Shown here: positions 11,360-22,700 of the stretch, piece after piece | How the letters are laid out: each line of letters opens with the position of its first letter | How positions within the stretch are numbered: position 1 is the first letter of the stretch | Assembly (NCBI GenBank): GCA_022702705.1 | Contig: CM040424.1 | Location: 79,301,452 to 79,365,451 of the forward strand | Direction: 5' to 3' | Length of the DNA: 64,000 nt | Origin: Papilionanthe hookeriana x Papilionanthe teres | Lineage: Eukaryota; Streptophyta; Magnoliopsida; Asparagales; Orchidaceae | Notes under the pieces: model-generated | The model's input: only the letters and a program-made list of their open reading frames with translations | What the model was told of the DNA's origin: nothing | Databases searched by the model: none | Position numbers and translations under genes: made by a program

Positions 11360-11700
11360 TTGTCGGCCTTTTCTATGTCTTCCTGTATATCCGATCTGTC
11401 TGATTCAATCTAGAAAATGTTGATGCTAGAATTGTCTCTCATCCTCCCTTTCCAGCATGGATTAGATCGATTTGCTCAGAATTGAATTGAGGATCCGAAA
11501 CTATAGGTGAGGTGATCGAGAAGAAGAATCGATTGAAGTTTGGTCGGTCGCCTGCTTCGTAGGAAAGGAGCTCCCAGATCCCAGCAGTTCAATCGGATCG
11601 GGAGGAAGCAGAAGGGAGATAAATGAGGTTAGGATTAGGGTTTGATGATCTCGTTCCCTTTTCGCCGCCGGCTAAAATAATTGGGCGGAATTCGGAGTTC
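11360..11700 (-). promoter_or_regulatory. 5' leader/promoter of the CML gene with telo-box
   Basis: On the minus strand AAACCCTAA (reverse of TTAGGGTTT at 11635-11643) matches a telo-box, a motif common near the transcription start of plant genes expressed in dividing tissue. The stretch is pyrimidine-rich and GC-richer than the flanks, as expected for a leader. The transcription start cannot be placed from sequence alone. Confidence 0.45.
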
Positions 11701-12035
11701 TAAAAATAATAAATAAATAAATTAACTAACTACTCATCCCTTCCATGACTTCGTCCGATCAATAGTTTGTCGACACGTGTGAAAATAAAAACAATAGCGA
11801 AGGTTATAAAATAGGAAAAATTTTCATCCAGAACAAGTGGAATTTTTATAGATTATTTGTAATTTTTATATATTTATATATCTATCGTCTTATATTTAAT
11901 CTTTTTATATATCAGATTTACAACAACGTAGAAACAAAGAACATATATATTTTTTAAGTTAAAAGATTAATAGTAATAATATTTTTGATGTGACATTAAA
12001 AATTAAAAGTTTATACGATTTAATATTAAAATTTA

Positions 12036-13250
12036 GGGGCAACTACGTACGCTCTACCCAAAATTTCTTACTTACAAATCAAACCCTCTCTTTCATCCAT
12101 TTTTTTTAAAATTCTCACTCAAATATCAAAGTCATAAGACAACAACAAATTTTCATTATTCATCATTAATCTCTAGACATGACACAAATAATTTTTTGAG
12201 CAAAAAACGTTCAAATTTTGATAAAAAGTCATCCAAAGCTCCGATTTCAGCAAATTTATAGTCAGACTGACTGACTCGATGAGACGAACCTAATGATATA
12301 AAAACTAGTCCAATCTGATTCAAATCAAACTCAGATCAAGTCATTAACCCATTCTTAGAGGATTTTCAGACACATTTGGAAGCTCAAACAAATGCCGACA
12401 CTAGCAAGCCTATACTCCAATCGAGCGTCTCGACAAGCAGAATCTAACGAACCCAAGATCACTCAATTATAACATTGTTATGGCCATCAAATACCTCTTA
12501 AACACCGTCTGATTAAGAGGATCCCTCTGGACCATCCGATCAAACTGGTTGCATTAATTGCACCCAAAACACTATAAATAAACCCCAACCCTCACATGAA
12601 ATGGAGTTGAAGCCTAGAGAGAGCCTGAAGCCTTGAAGAAGGCTGTTGCTTAGCACCACCGTCAACTGCCGTCGACCACCGCCGACCTCCGTCATCGTCG
12701 ACCTTCGTCACCGTCAACCTCCGTCATCGTCAACCTCCTTCACCGTCGACCACCGTCAACCACCGCAGACCTCCGTCAACTACTGCCTACCTTCGCCAAC
12801 TACCACCGACCTTCGTCGACTTCCACCAATCATCGTAATTCACCAACAGCCAGACACCGTCAGTTGAACTTGTAGTATGAAAAATATAGTTACATTTTCC
12901 TGTCTGCAGGACGAGATTTTTGTAAACATCAATCAATAGTGAATTTTCGCAACTAGACCAGACCCCGTGGTTTTCCCCTTTACGGGTTTTCCACGTAAAA
13001 ACTTCTAGAGTCGCCACCACTTATTTATTTTTCATTTATGTGTGTGTTGATTTTTTGTATAACGCTAAAATAATAATCCGCTACTCTACCGCCATGAATA
13101 TTCTAGCACGCGTCAATAATAAACAACTAATCCATATTTTACATTTTTATCATATTCTCAACAGCTTAATCGTGACGGTTAAACACATTGATCTATAAGT
13201 GGTTAATTTATAACAATGAATGTTTCAGGTGCTCTATATTAAATTATCCC
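12036..13250. mobile_element. MITE, TACATAC family, split by a solo LTR
   Basis: The left part 12036-12131 and the right part 13116-13250 together match the uninterrupted element at 13536-13760 in order (CCCAAAA..TT.C..A.TTACAAATCAA..CC, TCTCACTCAAATATCAAA, then TATC.ATTCTCAA.AG.TT.ATCG). The outer ends AGGGGCAACTA and TATCCCT are inverted, and AAATTTA flanks both sides, a possible target duplication. The 984 bp in between is the LTR described separately. Confidence 0.6.
12132..13115 (+). repeat. Solo LTR, family copy A
   Basis: It is collinear with the inverted copy at 14863-15804: ACAAATTTTCAT, GAGCAA.AAAC.TTCAAATTT, CTGACT..CTCGATGAGACG, AACATTGTTA.., a TATA site CTATAAATA (12573), then a CACCGTCGACC triplet block (12655-12860), GGTTTTCCACGTAAAAA (12988) and the end TTCTAGCACGCGTCA. 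The GGGTTTTCCACGTAAA motif is one I associate with plant Ty1/copia LTRs. No internal domain remains. It is inserted in a MITE. Confidence 0.7.
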
Positions 13251-13461
13251 TAAATTTAATCATTATATTTGTAAAAAATATAAGAATTGCATCTTATTAC
13301 ATAAATTCATACTATCTAAATCTCTTCAATCATCTAATTTTCAATGGATATTCTCCAAACTCTTCTTCAAATATAACTAGTAATTAATGCACAATTCCGA
13401 ATTTTATCACATATCCATTTATCATTCTCATTCATGTCCTACTCAAGAAAAGTGGAGAAGT

Positions 13462-13467
13462 TTTATT
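13462..13467 (-). terminator. Candidate poly(A) signal AATAAA of the 13782-23863 gene
   Basis: TTTATT on the plus strand reads AATAAA on the coding strand, about 315 bases after the stop codon at 13782. The intervening 3' region contains a MITE. Confidence 0.4.
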
Positions 13468-13535
13468 GCAGAGAAAATTTGTCAGACAGAACAAGACCAA
13501 AAGAAGAATATACACCAATACATCCACAGAGAAAA

Positions 13536-13760
13536 GGGGCTATTACATACAGACCACCCAAAAACTTGCTATTTACAAATCAACCACCCTTATTCATCCA
13601 CTGTTCAAACTCTCACTCAAATATCAAAATTCATGGTAAACCCCAACTCATATTTGCCATTTTATCAAATTCTCAATAGTTTGATCGCGGACGGTAAGTA
13701 CGTCGATTTTAATTTGTAAATATCAATGCTTCGGGTGGTGTGTATGTAAGTAACTATCCC
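13536..13760. mobile_element. MITE, TACATAC family, within the 3' region of the minus-strand gene
   Basis: The left end GGGGCTATTACATACAGACCACCC is answered in inverse by GGGTGGTGTGTATGTAAGTAACTATCCC at the right. Inner blocks are also inverted (CTATTTACAAATCA versus TAATTTGTAAATATCA). Its right end lies 22 bases past the stop codon of the neighbouring gene, so it probably forms part of the 3' UTR. Confidence 0.7.
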
Positions 13761-13781
13761 AAAAAACAAACAAAGCACCCA

Positions 13782-16700
13782 CTAATTTCGCTGCATCAGG
13801 ATAGCAATATCCTGACGGAAAACACCTTCGTATCTGTTGTATCCATTCACAGGTTTTTGATATGCATTGCCAGTGAGCTGCCTGAGCTGCCCATTCATGC
13901 CCAGTGATTTCATCGGCTGCATCATCATCATGGCAACGGTTGGCGAGTACTTCGCCATCAAATTCCATTGAGCGAACAGCAGTCTCCCTTTCGACACCCT
14001 ATCTGCAAGCTTCGCATATGGTTTCCGAGCAACGGACTGTTTGTGGTTGCTCGATCCTCGTATGGGAAGTGGGGGGGTGAGGCACCGGTTTGTCGAGACG
14101 GAACGAATTTCCGCAGATGGTTTCATGCGGTCGAGCCATCGGAGAACCCAGTTTCCGATGTTCCTGCCGGCTTCGATGTCCCTATGTTGTATGTTCTGGT
14201 GAACCTTGATTACGACATCAAAGATGGAGCGTGTGCGCCTTCAAATGAGAAATGTTAGAAGTTAGAGATGTAAAGATGAGACAAAGTGTAATTTTGAATT
14301 AGGGAAATTTACATTACATACCACACTCTTCCTATGTATTTACATGTTTAACGCCTAAAGTTTGATATTCAGATTTATATCGTTTCGAAAATTTAAATAT
14401 GTGCATGAGAATGTAATATAATAAGAAGATGCGAACATTGTAATGTTTTAACTAAAATAAGCCTAACATCATGCATACAGACAAATAAAAGGAGCACAAG
14501 AAAATAGTCTTCCCCAAAATAAAGTACACCTATTCGCAGCATAATTACAAATGGCGAAATAACTAGATAGAAAAAATAAAGAAAAACGACAAAACTATAA
14601 CAAATATTACCCATTTAAAAGTTCCTCGAATAGGCATCTTTACAAACTCCATCAAACTGCTCCAAAAATTTTGGCACAACCGTACTTTTACTACAGTTTC
14701 TCTGAGAATAATTGTCTTCCTCCAATCTAATCACTCTCTAACTACAAAACTCTTTCGCTGAATCGCAATGATCCATGGAAAGGAATATAATGAAGTAACC
14801 TAAGCTGCCTAGTCATTCAATGAGTACACACACCGCATAAAGCAACTTTTTGGCCTCATGTTTGATGCGTGCTAGAAAATTCGTGACAGTAGAGTAACAT
14901 ATTACTATCTTAGCATTGCACGAGAATTCAGCACAAACTCAAATAAAAGAAAACAACCAGTAAAGACACCAAAAGTTTTTACGTGGCAAACCCGTAAAGG
15001 AAAAAAAGTCACGGGGTCTGGCCCTGTTGTAAAAAGCCACTATAATTTGATGATTACAGCAAAACACATCTCCCACAGACGAGGATGAGTTAGAAGATCT
15101 CCCAAATTATAATGTTGACGTTCGGATAAATTTGTTGCCAGGAACGGGCGGCGACCGATAGTCATCAGCAGAGGTCGGCAAATGGTGGTCGACGGTGATT
15201 GGTGTTGGTCCTTGGCGGTCACCGACGGTCGACCGTGGTCGGTAGTAATGAGAGTGATGTTGAACTTCAGCTCATTCTTAAAACTTCAAGTTCTTCCTCA
15301 AGTCTCGAGCTCTCCCTCATCATGAAAAGGGTGGAGCTCTATTTATAGAGTTTTGGACATAATTAATGCAATAATGTGAACAACTTTGATCGGACGATCC
15401 TGAGAAGTTCTCTCGATCAGACGGTGTTTGATAGACATTGGAGGACATTAACAATGTCAGAATTGAGTGATCTTAAGCTTGTTGAATTTTTCTTATCGAT
15501 ACGCTTGATTTGACTATGAACTAGCCAGATTCAACATCTATTTGACCTTCCAAATATGTTCTGAAAGCTTCCAAAAGCTATTTAGTGGCTTAATGTGAGC
15601 TGGATTTGACTGGATTAAATCAGTTTTTGTATCATCAGGTCCGTCTCATCGAGCCAGTCAGTTTGACTATAAATTTATTAAAATCAGAGCTTTGGATGAC
15701 CATTAATTGAAATTTGAATGTTTCTTGCTCAAACAGGTGCATTGACATTCGTGACATGCCTCTATATTCATGTCGGCTGATGAAAATTTGTTTGTGGTGT
15801 ATCAATGCTCATAGAGATTAGAATAAGTGATTTAAAAAAATAAACAGTTCAAATTTCGACCCAATGTTATCTAAAATAACAGATTATTCCAACTTAATTT
15901 TATACCTAATTTCATCCAAAAATAAATAGTAATATGTTTTAATCATAGCAAACCAAAATCTCAAATTTTGTGCATATCCTAAGGGGTTGCCTGTGATCAC
16001 TTTTTATTTCTTATTTTTTGCTTTTGTTTTCAAAAAATAGAAAATAGAACAAAAATATGTGTTTGCCATATCAATTTTTTTTATTTTGTTTTTAAACAAA
16101 AGTATTTTTGTTTTTAAGAAACATAAAAGAGGAAAAACCTATTTTTTGTGTTTTCAAAACAACTCCCAACATCTCAATACCGACCCCGTGCCTTCTGTGA
16201 TGCCGACACTGTGCATTCAATGCTAATGACAACAACGTCAATGCCATCTCACCCAACATCACTGCATATGTCGGCCTCCGCTTCACCCGCGCCAACATCG
16301 ACACCACCGCCTTTGTGCTCTCCTTTGAACTCATTTCTCGCCACCACTGCGACTTCACCCCTACCCAACTTCTTCAACACCATCGACTTCACCCCTACCC
16401 TTCCCCCCACCCCCCCCCCCCCGACCCTAGTGCCTTCTCCGACGCCGACACTATACATTCAATGCTAACGACGCCAACTTTGATGCCATCTCCCCCAACA
16501 TCACTGCATATGCCGGCCTCCGCTTCACCTACGCCAAAATTGACACCACTGCCTTCGTCCTCTCCACCGAACTCATTTCCCGCCAACATTGCGACTTAGT
16601 CAGCATCCTATAAATTTACTAAAATCAGAACTCTGGATGACTATTAATTGAAGTTTGAATGTTTCTTGCTCAAACAAATGCATTGAGATTTGTTTCATCC

Positions 16701-19700
16701 TCTATATTTATGTCGGATGATGAAAATTTGTTGTGGTGTATCAATGCTTATAGAGATGAGAATAAGTGATTTAAAAAAATAAACAGTTTAATTTCAACCC
16801 AATGGTATCTAAAATAACAAATTATTCCAACTTAATTTTATACCTAATTTCATACAAAATAAATAGTAATTTGTTTTAATCATAGCAAACCAAAATCTCA
16901 AATTTTGAGTATATCGTAAGGGGTTGTCTGTGATCACTTTTTATTTCTTATTTTTTGTTTTTGTTTTAAAAAAATAGAAAATAAAACAAAAAATATGTGT
17001 TTGTTATATCTTTTTTTTTTTATTTTGTTTCTAAACAAAAGTATTTTTGTTTTTAAAGAACACAAAATAGGAAAACCCTATTTTTTGTGTTTTCAAAACA
17101 ACTCCCAACATCTCAGTACAGACCCCAGTGCCTTCTCCGACGCTGAAACTGTGCATTCAATGCTAACGACACCAACGTCGATGTCATCTCCCCCAACATC
17201 ACTGCATATGCCGGCCTCCGCTTCGCCCGCACCAACATCGACACCACCGCCTTCATCCCCTCATTTCCCGCCACCACTGCGACTTAGTTAGCATCCTCAA
17301 CTTCTTCAACACCATCGACTTCACCACCCCCCCCCCCCCCCGCGGGGTGCCTTCTCCGGCGCTGACTCTGTGCATTCAATCCTAACGACGCCAACGTCGA
17401 TGCCATCTCCCCCAACATCACTGCATATGCCGGGCTCCGCTTCACCAATGCCAACATCGACACCACCGCCTTCGTCCTCTCCTCTGAACTCATTTCCCGC
17501 TACCACTGCAACTTAGTCAGCATCCTCAACTTCTTCAACACGACCGACTTCACCCCACCCCACCCCACACACAACACACATGCACGCACCAAAAATCACT
17601 GCTCTCCTCAAAAAATCTTGTCCAAGTTGACTAAGATCGCTGGTTTCTTTCTTTATAGTCAGGTGGATGGAGGAGGAGGAGGGAAGAATTATATTTTTTT
17701 TATTTTTTAAAACAGAAAAATCATGTGTGTTACCAACCGAGTTTTTCTTTTATGTTAATAGAAAACAAAATAAAACAAAAAGAAAACAAACTAAAAATAA
17801 TAATAAGAAATGAAAAACAGGAAGTGATCCGAAATGGGCCCTAAGAAAATAAAAGTCAAAATCATGAAACATAACATGTTAGACATTTCACTGACAACTC
17901 CTTTGACAATTTTCTAAAAGAATTCTCACTTCGTGGACACCTCTTCAACATGCATAATAAATGTTGAAAATATGCCGCACTAACTATGCTAATTTGTTAA
18001 GGTACGTGAAAGTGTTGGGTTAGTCCCACAACAAATAGTTGGTTGAAAGCCAGCACCTAAAGCATTTAAGTTGAATACTGTTTTGATAATTGGTGTGTGC
18101 AGCCCAATATTGATTCCCTATGGTTCTCGCGCCCTATGAAGTGGCCTTAGAGAGATCATTTGGTTGAGATTAAGACGTGAATGTGATTGATAGCTTCCAT
18201 GGGTTTTAATCGCCTTCTATTATGATTAAGCAAATTTAAGAAAGTGACTTCTACATTAAATAATATGTATGCGCGCGCGCGCACACACATATATATATAT
18301 GATTGATGACCAATTACTCTTGACAGCTTCATTTAATATTATTTCAGAACAAATGAATCTTTCTAAAAAAATTTGAAGAGAAGAAATGCAAAACACTAGC
18401 AACGCAAGGGATGATTTGATTTTCTTTATGCTGCATATTTGGATCTTTGTACAAAAAACAAAATGAAACATCAAGGCAACACAAAAAGGAATCACACCAA
18501 AACAGTCAACTCCAGTTTTATTGTGCAAAAGAAGAATAGAAGTCTAAAAGAGCGCATGCAGTGGGCAATGCGATTTTTCTTTATTTGTGTTAAATTATAA
18601 GTAAAACAGACACGTGAATAGGAGTGAGAAACATTTGAGTCATTTGACAAAAGTCAAGATGAAGAAGAGCAAGCAATTTTCTTCAGATAATGCTTTTTCA
18701 AGTACACAAACTATAAACTTATATCACAAGTATATAGCACGCATAAGGAATGGCAAATAACTTCTATTACTATTTAAAAGTGATGCGTCTTAGAATGGAA
18801 TGGTAATTATGGAATCCCGTAGCTACAAAAAGTTGCTTATTTTGTTATTATTATTATTTGAACGAAAAAAATGATTCAGTGATAAATTTGTACAAAGAAA
18901 AGTTAAGTTTAGCAAGAGAGCATTTTGCTAGTAGAAACTGTAAAACAATCCTTCTTTGAAGAAATTATTCTAAAATGCACAATTTTTGTTACTTAAATGC
19001 AAACTAAGAATCTAGGGAGGATGAACAGATGCAAAGCCTCACGTTCCTGTTCCTCGCAGAAATGTCAGGTATGCCTTACAATATATTAATTTTTTCACTA
19101 CCAACATTGATGGAGCATGATGTCACACCATGAAGACATAAAGAGTGTTGGATCCAACCGTGATTTAAACAGTAACATTCCACGTTATCATTCAAATTAG
19201 CAGATTTCAGGTTCTTTACTTTGATAAACACATAATAGATATCTTCATTTCATTTTCTGATCATGATGCACGGAGCTAGTGACAATGGTGTTGACATATG
19301 TTAATATGGCAGATAAAGGGTATGTTTAATATTGGATATGCCAAGTTTGATATTATTGTTGTAATATTATTACAATTTCTATACATATGAGTATGACATA
19401 TTTACATAATTAGAATAGGTGATATTTTATATAGATTTTTATTTAAAAAATAGAAAATACACAATCAAATATGTTTTACATTTTTTGTTTTTAAAAATAA
19501 ATTAATCCAAACAGTACCAAGCACGTTTACTAGAAACTTAAAACAGAAAACAAAACAGACTAAAAATAAAAACAAAAACAAAATGCAAAAAGTAATCCCA
19601 GATAAGGCTCAAGTGTTCTGAGATGAGAATGCTTAGGTGGATGAGTGGCTTGACACTTAGAGATAAAATGCAAAATGAATATATCCGTGATAGGCTTGGT

Positions 19701-22700
19701 GTAGCTCCAACGGCGAACAAGATTAGAGAGAGTCGTCTTAGATGACTTTGCCACATTAAACGTTGACCATCTGATGATCCGGTTAGGATAGTAGATGTTT
19801 TAGATTCAACTTAAGCTAAGAAAGGCAGAGCGAGACCTAAAAAATTAGGCGTATTGTATAAAAATGATCTTAATATATTAGAATTAAATGAAAATTTGAC
19901 ACCTAAGAGGACAAAATAGAGAAAGAGGATTCATGTAGCCAACCCCACTTCGTGGGATAAAGGCCACTTGTTGTTGTTGTGTGTATTACAATCCATAACA
20001 CGAATTTACTGGTGCACAATGCCCTTTGGTGTGCTATTGAGCTTTCAAAAGGTTTCTGTTTACTCGTGTTGGTGTCACTTTTGAGCCTATGTTCACAAAT
20101 GATAATAGCTACACCTTATATGTTTGTATTATGAACCAGTCAATAGGAACTAAATCCAAAACGACTTTCACCAAAGTGCCCGAGGAATTTATGGAGAAAA
20201 CACTAAAGGAAAGAAGGATTTTGAGAAACTCATAGTTTTAACAATCGCAATGCAAATCCAGCACCTAATACATCTGTTAAACGTTATATGGTTAATATAA
20301 TTTTATGCTAAACCAGAGACTCTTAAGCGTTATGCTAACTAGCAGGTGTTACGTAACTCAACCGGTCTCGCTTGGACCTGTTGACCAACAGAGGAGCAGC
20401 ACTGCTCGAGCGAATAGGAGTCCAGCGGCCCAGCAGATAAGGAAGGCACGGCAAGGAGCAGCATCTGGGGGAGCCAGCAAACAGAGGGGTCCACAAGGGC
20501 TTGGATAATGTATGCCAGGCGGAGAAATTAGAGAAGTTTTGGGAACAAGATTGGGGATAAAGTTTGGAGTGTTGTGATAGGATTATATTAAGACTAATAA
20601 CATAGGGTTTATTTTTTCTTATATATGTTTTGTTTCGTTGCAGCTTTTCTTTTCTTCTTGTGATGCCTAGTGACGTCTAGAGTTTTAAAGAGTCGATCTA
20701 CCTCTCAAGCAGTAGATCACCTTTGAAATTTTCTTGGTCTTCTTTGATTTTCATAAGAGCGGCCCTTGTTGGAGTTTTCCACCTCCCTATTACAATTTCA
20801 ACATTGTTTGCTCGCTAATTTTGGTTGTGAATCTTATCAAATTGGTATCGAAGCAAAGATCTTGGAGGGGTGGCAGCAAAGAAAATGGATGTGCTAGCAT
20901 GAGAGGTAAGGATAAATCAGATAGGGAATGGAAGAAAGGTTCGCCACCATGGAAGACGGGTTTTCTTCCATAGAAAGCCGAATAGAGAATACATTCGAGA
21001 GCATAGGAGAAATGAGGGAGATGATGTAAAGCTCATGGAAATGCAGTCAAGAGCCATGTAGATCACGCCAGTTGCAAACCCTAACCAAGGGTCGATCAAG
21101 GAATCTTTGGCCAAGTCAAAAGGAAAGAAGATCGAACGAGAGGACAACAAAAAGGACATCATCTACCACCAAGAGCGTCCCCCTGGGACTCTGAGAAGAG
21201 AGGAGTGGAGACTTCCAATGGATGAGGATGGGCCAAAAGTTGTGAGAGGGATGGTGAAAGGGGCACAAAAGAGCACGAAGGAGGAAAGAGGGAATCTGAA
21301 GTTGGGTATGGCTATGATCGGGGGAGGGAGTTTCACCCTTGATGCATGGGGAGAAATACCGGAGGAAGACGAAGTTGGGGTGAAGATCCGAGGGTCAAAA
21401 AACTGAAAATGCCCATCTTTGAAGGGGCAAATGCATATGGGTGGGTGTATGTGTGGAGCGATACTTTGCAGTTAATGGGTTAACTGAGGTAGAGAAGCTC
21501 ATGGCGGCGGGATTATGCTTGGAGGGAAATGTATTAGCGTGGTTTCAGTGAATGGAGGCAAAGTATCTGATGCACTCGTGGGAGGAGTTTAAAGATTGCT
21601 TATTGGAGCATTTCCAAGCCATTCGGGAAGGAAACCAAAATGAGCAATTCTATGATCTAACTCAGAAGGGGTGGAAGGGAACTTCTTGAAAGGCTTGAAA
21701 CCCAACATACAAGCAGCCCCTTGAAACTGCGTGGATTGAGGGAAATGACGAAGCTCGCCCAGATAATGGAGGACAAGAAACGAGTGAAAAAGACCAGGAA
21801 AGGTGGAAACACAGGAGGATTCTAAAGAGTGCCTTAACAGTTACAACATCGAGGAGTCAAACGGTGTAAAGAAGACATCGAAGGAAAAAAATACGGGGAC
21901 CCGTTCCGGAGGCAATTTCAAATGTCTCATTGATGCAGAAATGCAGGATAAAAAAAGCAAAAAGATTATGTTACTGTTGTGACGAGAAATATGCCTCAGA
22001 TCATCGTTGCAAGGAGCGCACACATTCTGATCCTTCAAGTTCAGGATGAGACAGTGAGGAATCGGAAGAGAACATGGTGGAGAAGCATCTGCATTTAGAT
22101 ATAGCGTACGTGTCCCTCAATAAAGTGGTAGTATTTACTCTGAATCACACGGTGTTTCTTTATAAAAATACCAAATTTTCTCCATTTGTTCAAAAAAAAA
22201 AACAAAAATTATAATAAGGAGAACCAACTGCCCATACAGTGTTTCTTTAAAAGAATGCCTGCAAGTGAGGATCATCCAATAGATCGGAGAACATTACTTT
22301 AAATTTCAAAGCCCGCTGTCTCACAACATAATTAAAAATCTTATGCTCCATCAAAAATGTCTAAAAGCTTGCTGTATAAGAAGTGAATTCTTTTAATATG
22401 GAAAAATTTTACATCCTTTTACATCAAATAACACTAATTTTTAATAACTTCCCATATGCATACTTGATTTACACATCAATTGATTTGAATCAACATATCT
22501 CACTTATTTTATTTTTACAGAACCAGTGAAAACCATTCAGTTTCTTTTTTTCAGTGTTTAACATTTCCGGATTAGCCGTAAGTGTCACTATTTTTGCCAC
22601 TATTTGCTCATTGCATATATCAATTTAAAAATCAATAGAAAATTTGCCACTTTTAACAAATAGCACAATTTTTAAGACCACACATTTCATAAACTATTTG

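Noticed and set aside
12036..13760. Duplication of the 3' UTR of the minus-strand gene
   Set aside because: The similarity between 12036-13250 and 13536-13760 first looked like a copied UTR. Both have inverted ends and the same pattern occurs at 9992, 38556 and 48050, so a MITE family explains it better.
13968..14258. Plus-strand frame of 96 codons
   Set aside because: It is the reverse of exon 2 of the minus-strand gene, whose translation is coherent and joins in phase with exon 1.
16148..17506. Several Pro/Ser/Thr-rich and Gly/Val-rich open frames on both strands
   Set aside because: They follow the tandem units and cytosine runs. Open frames on both strands over the same bases indicate composition, not coding.
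19538..19756. Minus-strand frames of 72 and 64 codons
   Set aside because: They are the reverse of the RTE LINE fragment, which is recognisable on the plus strand.
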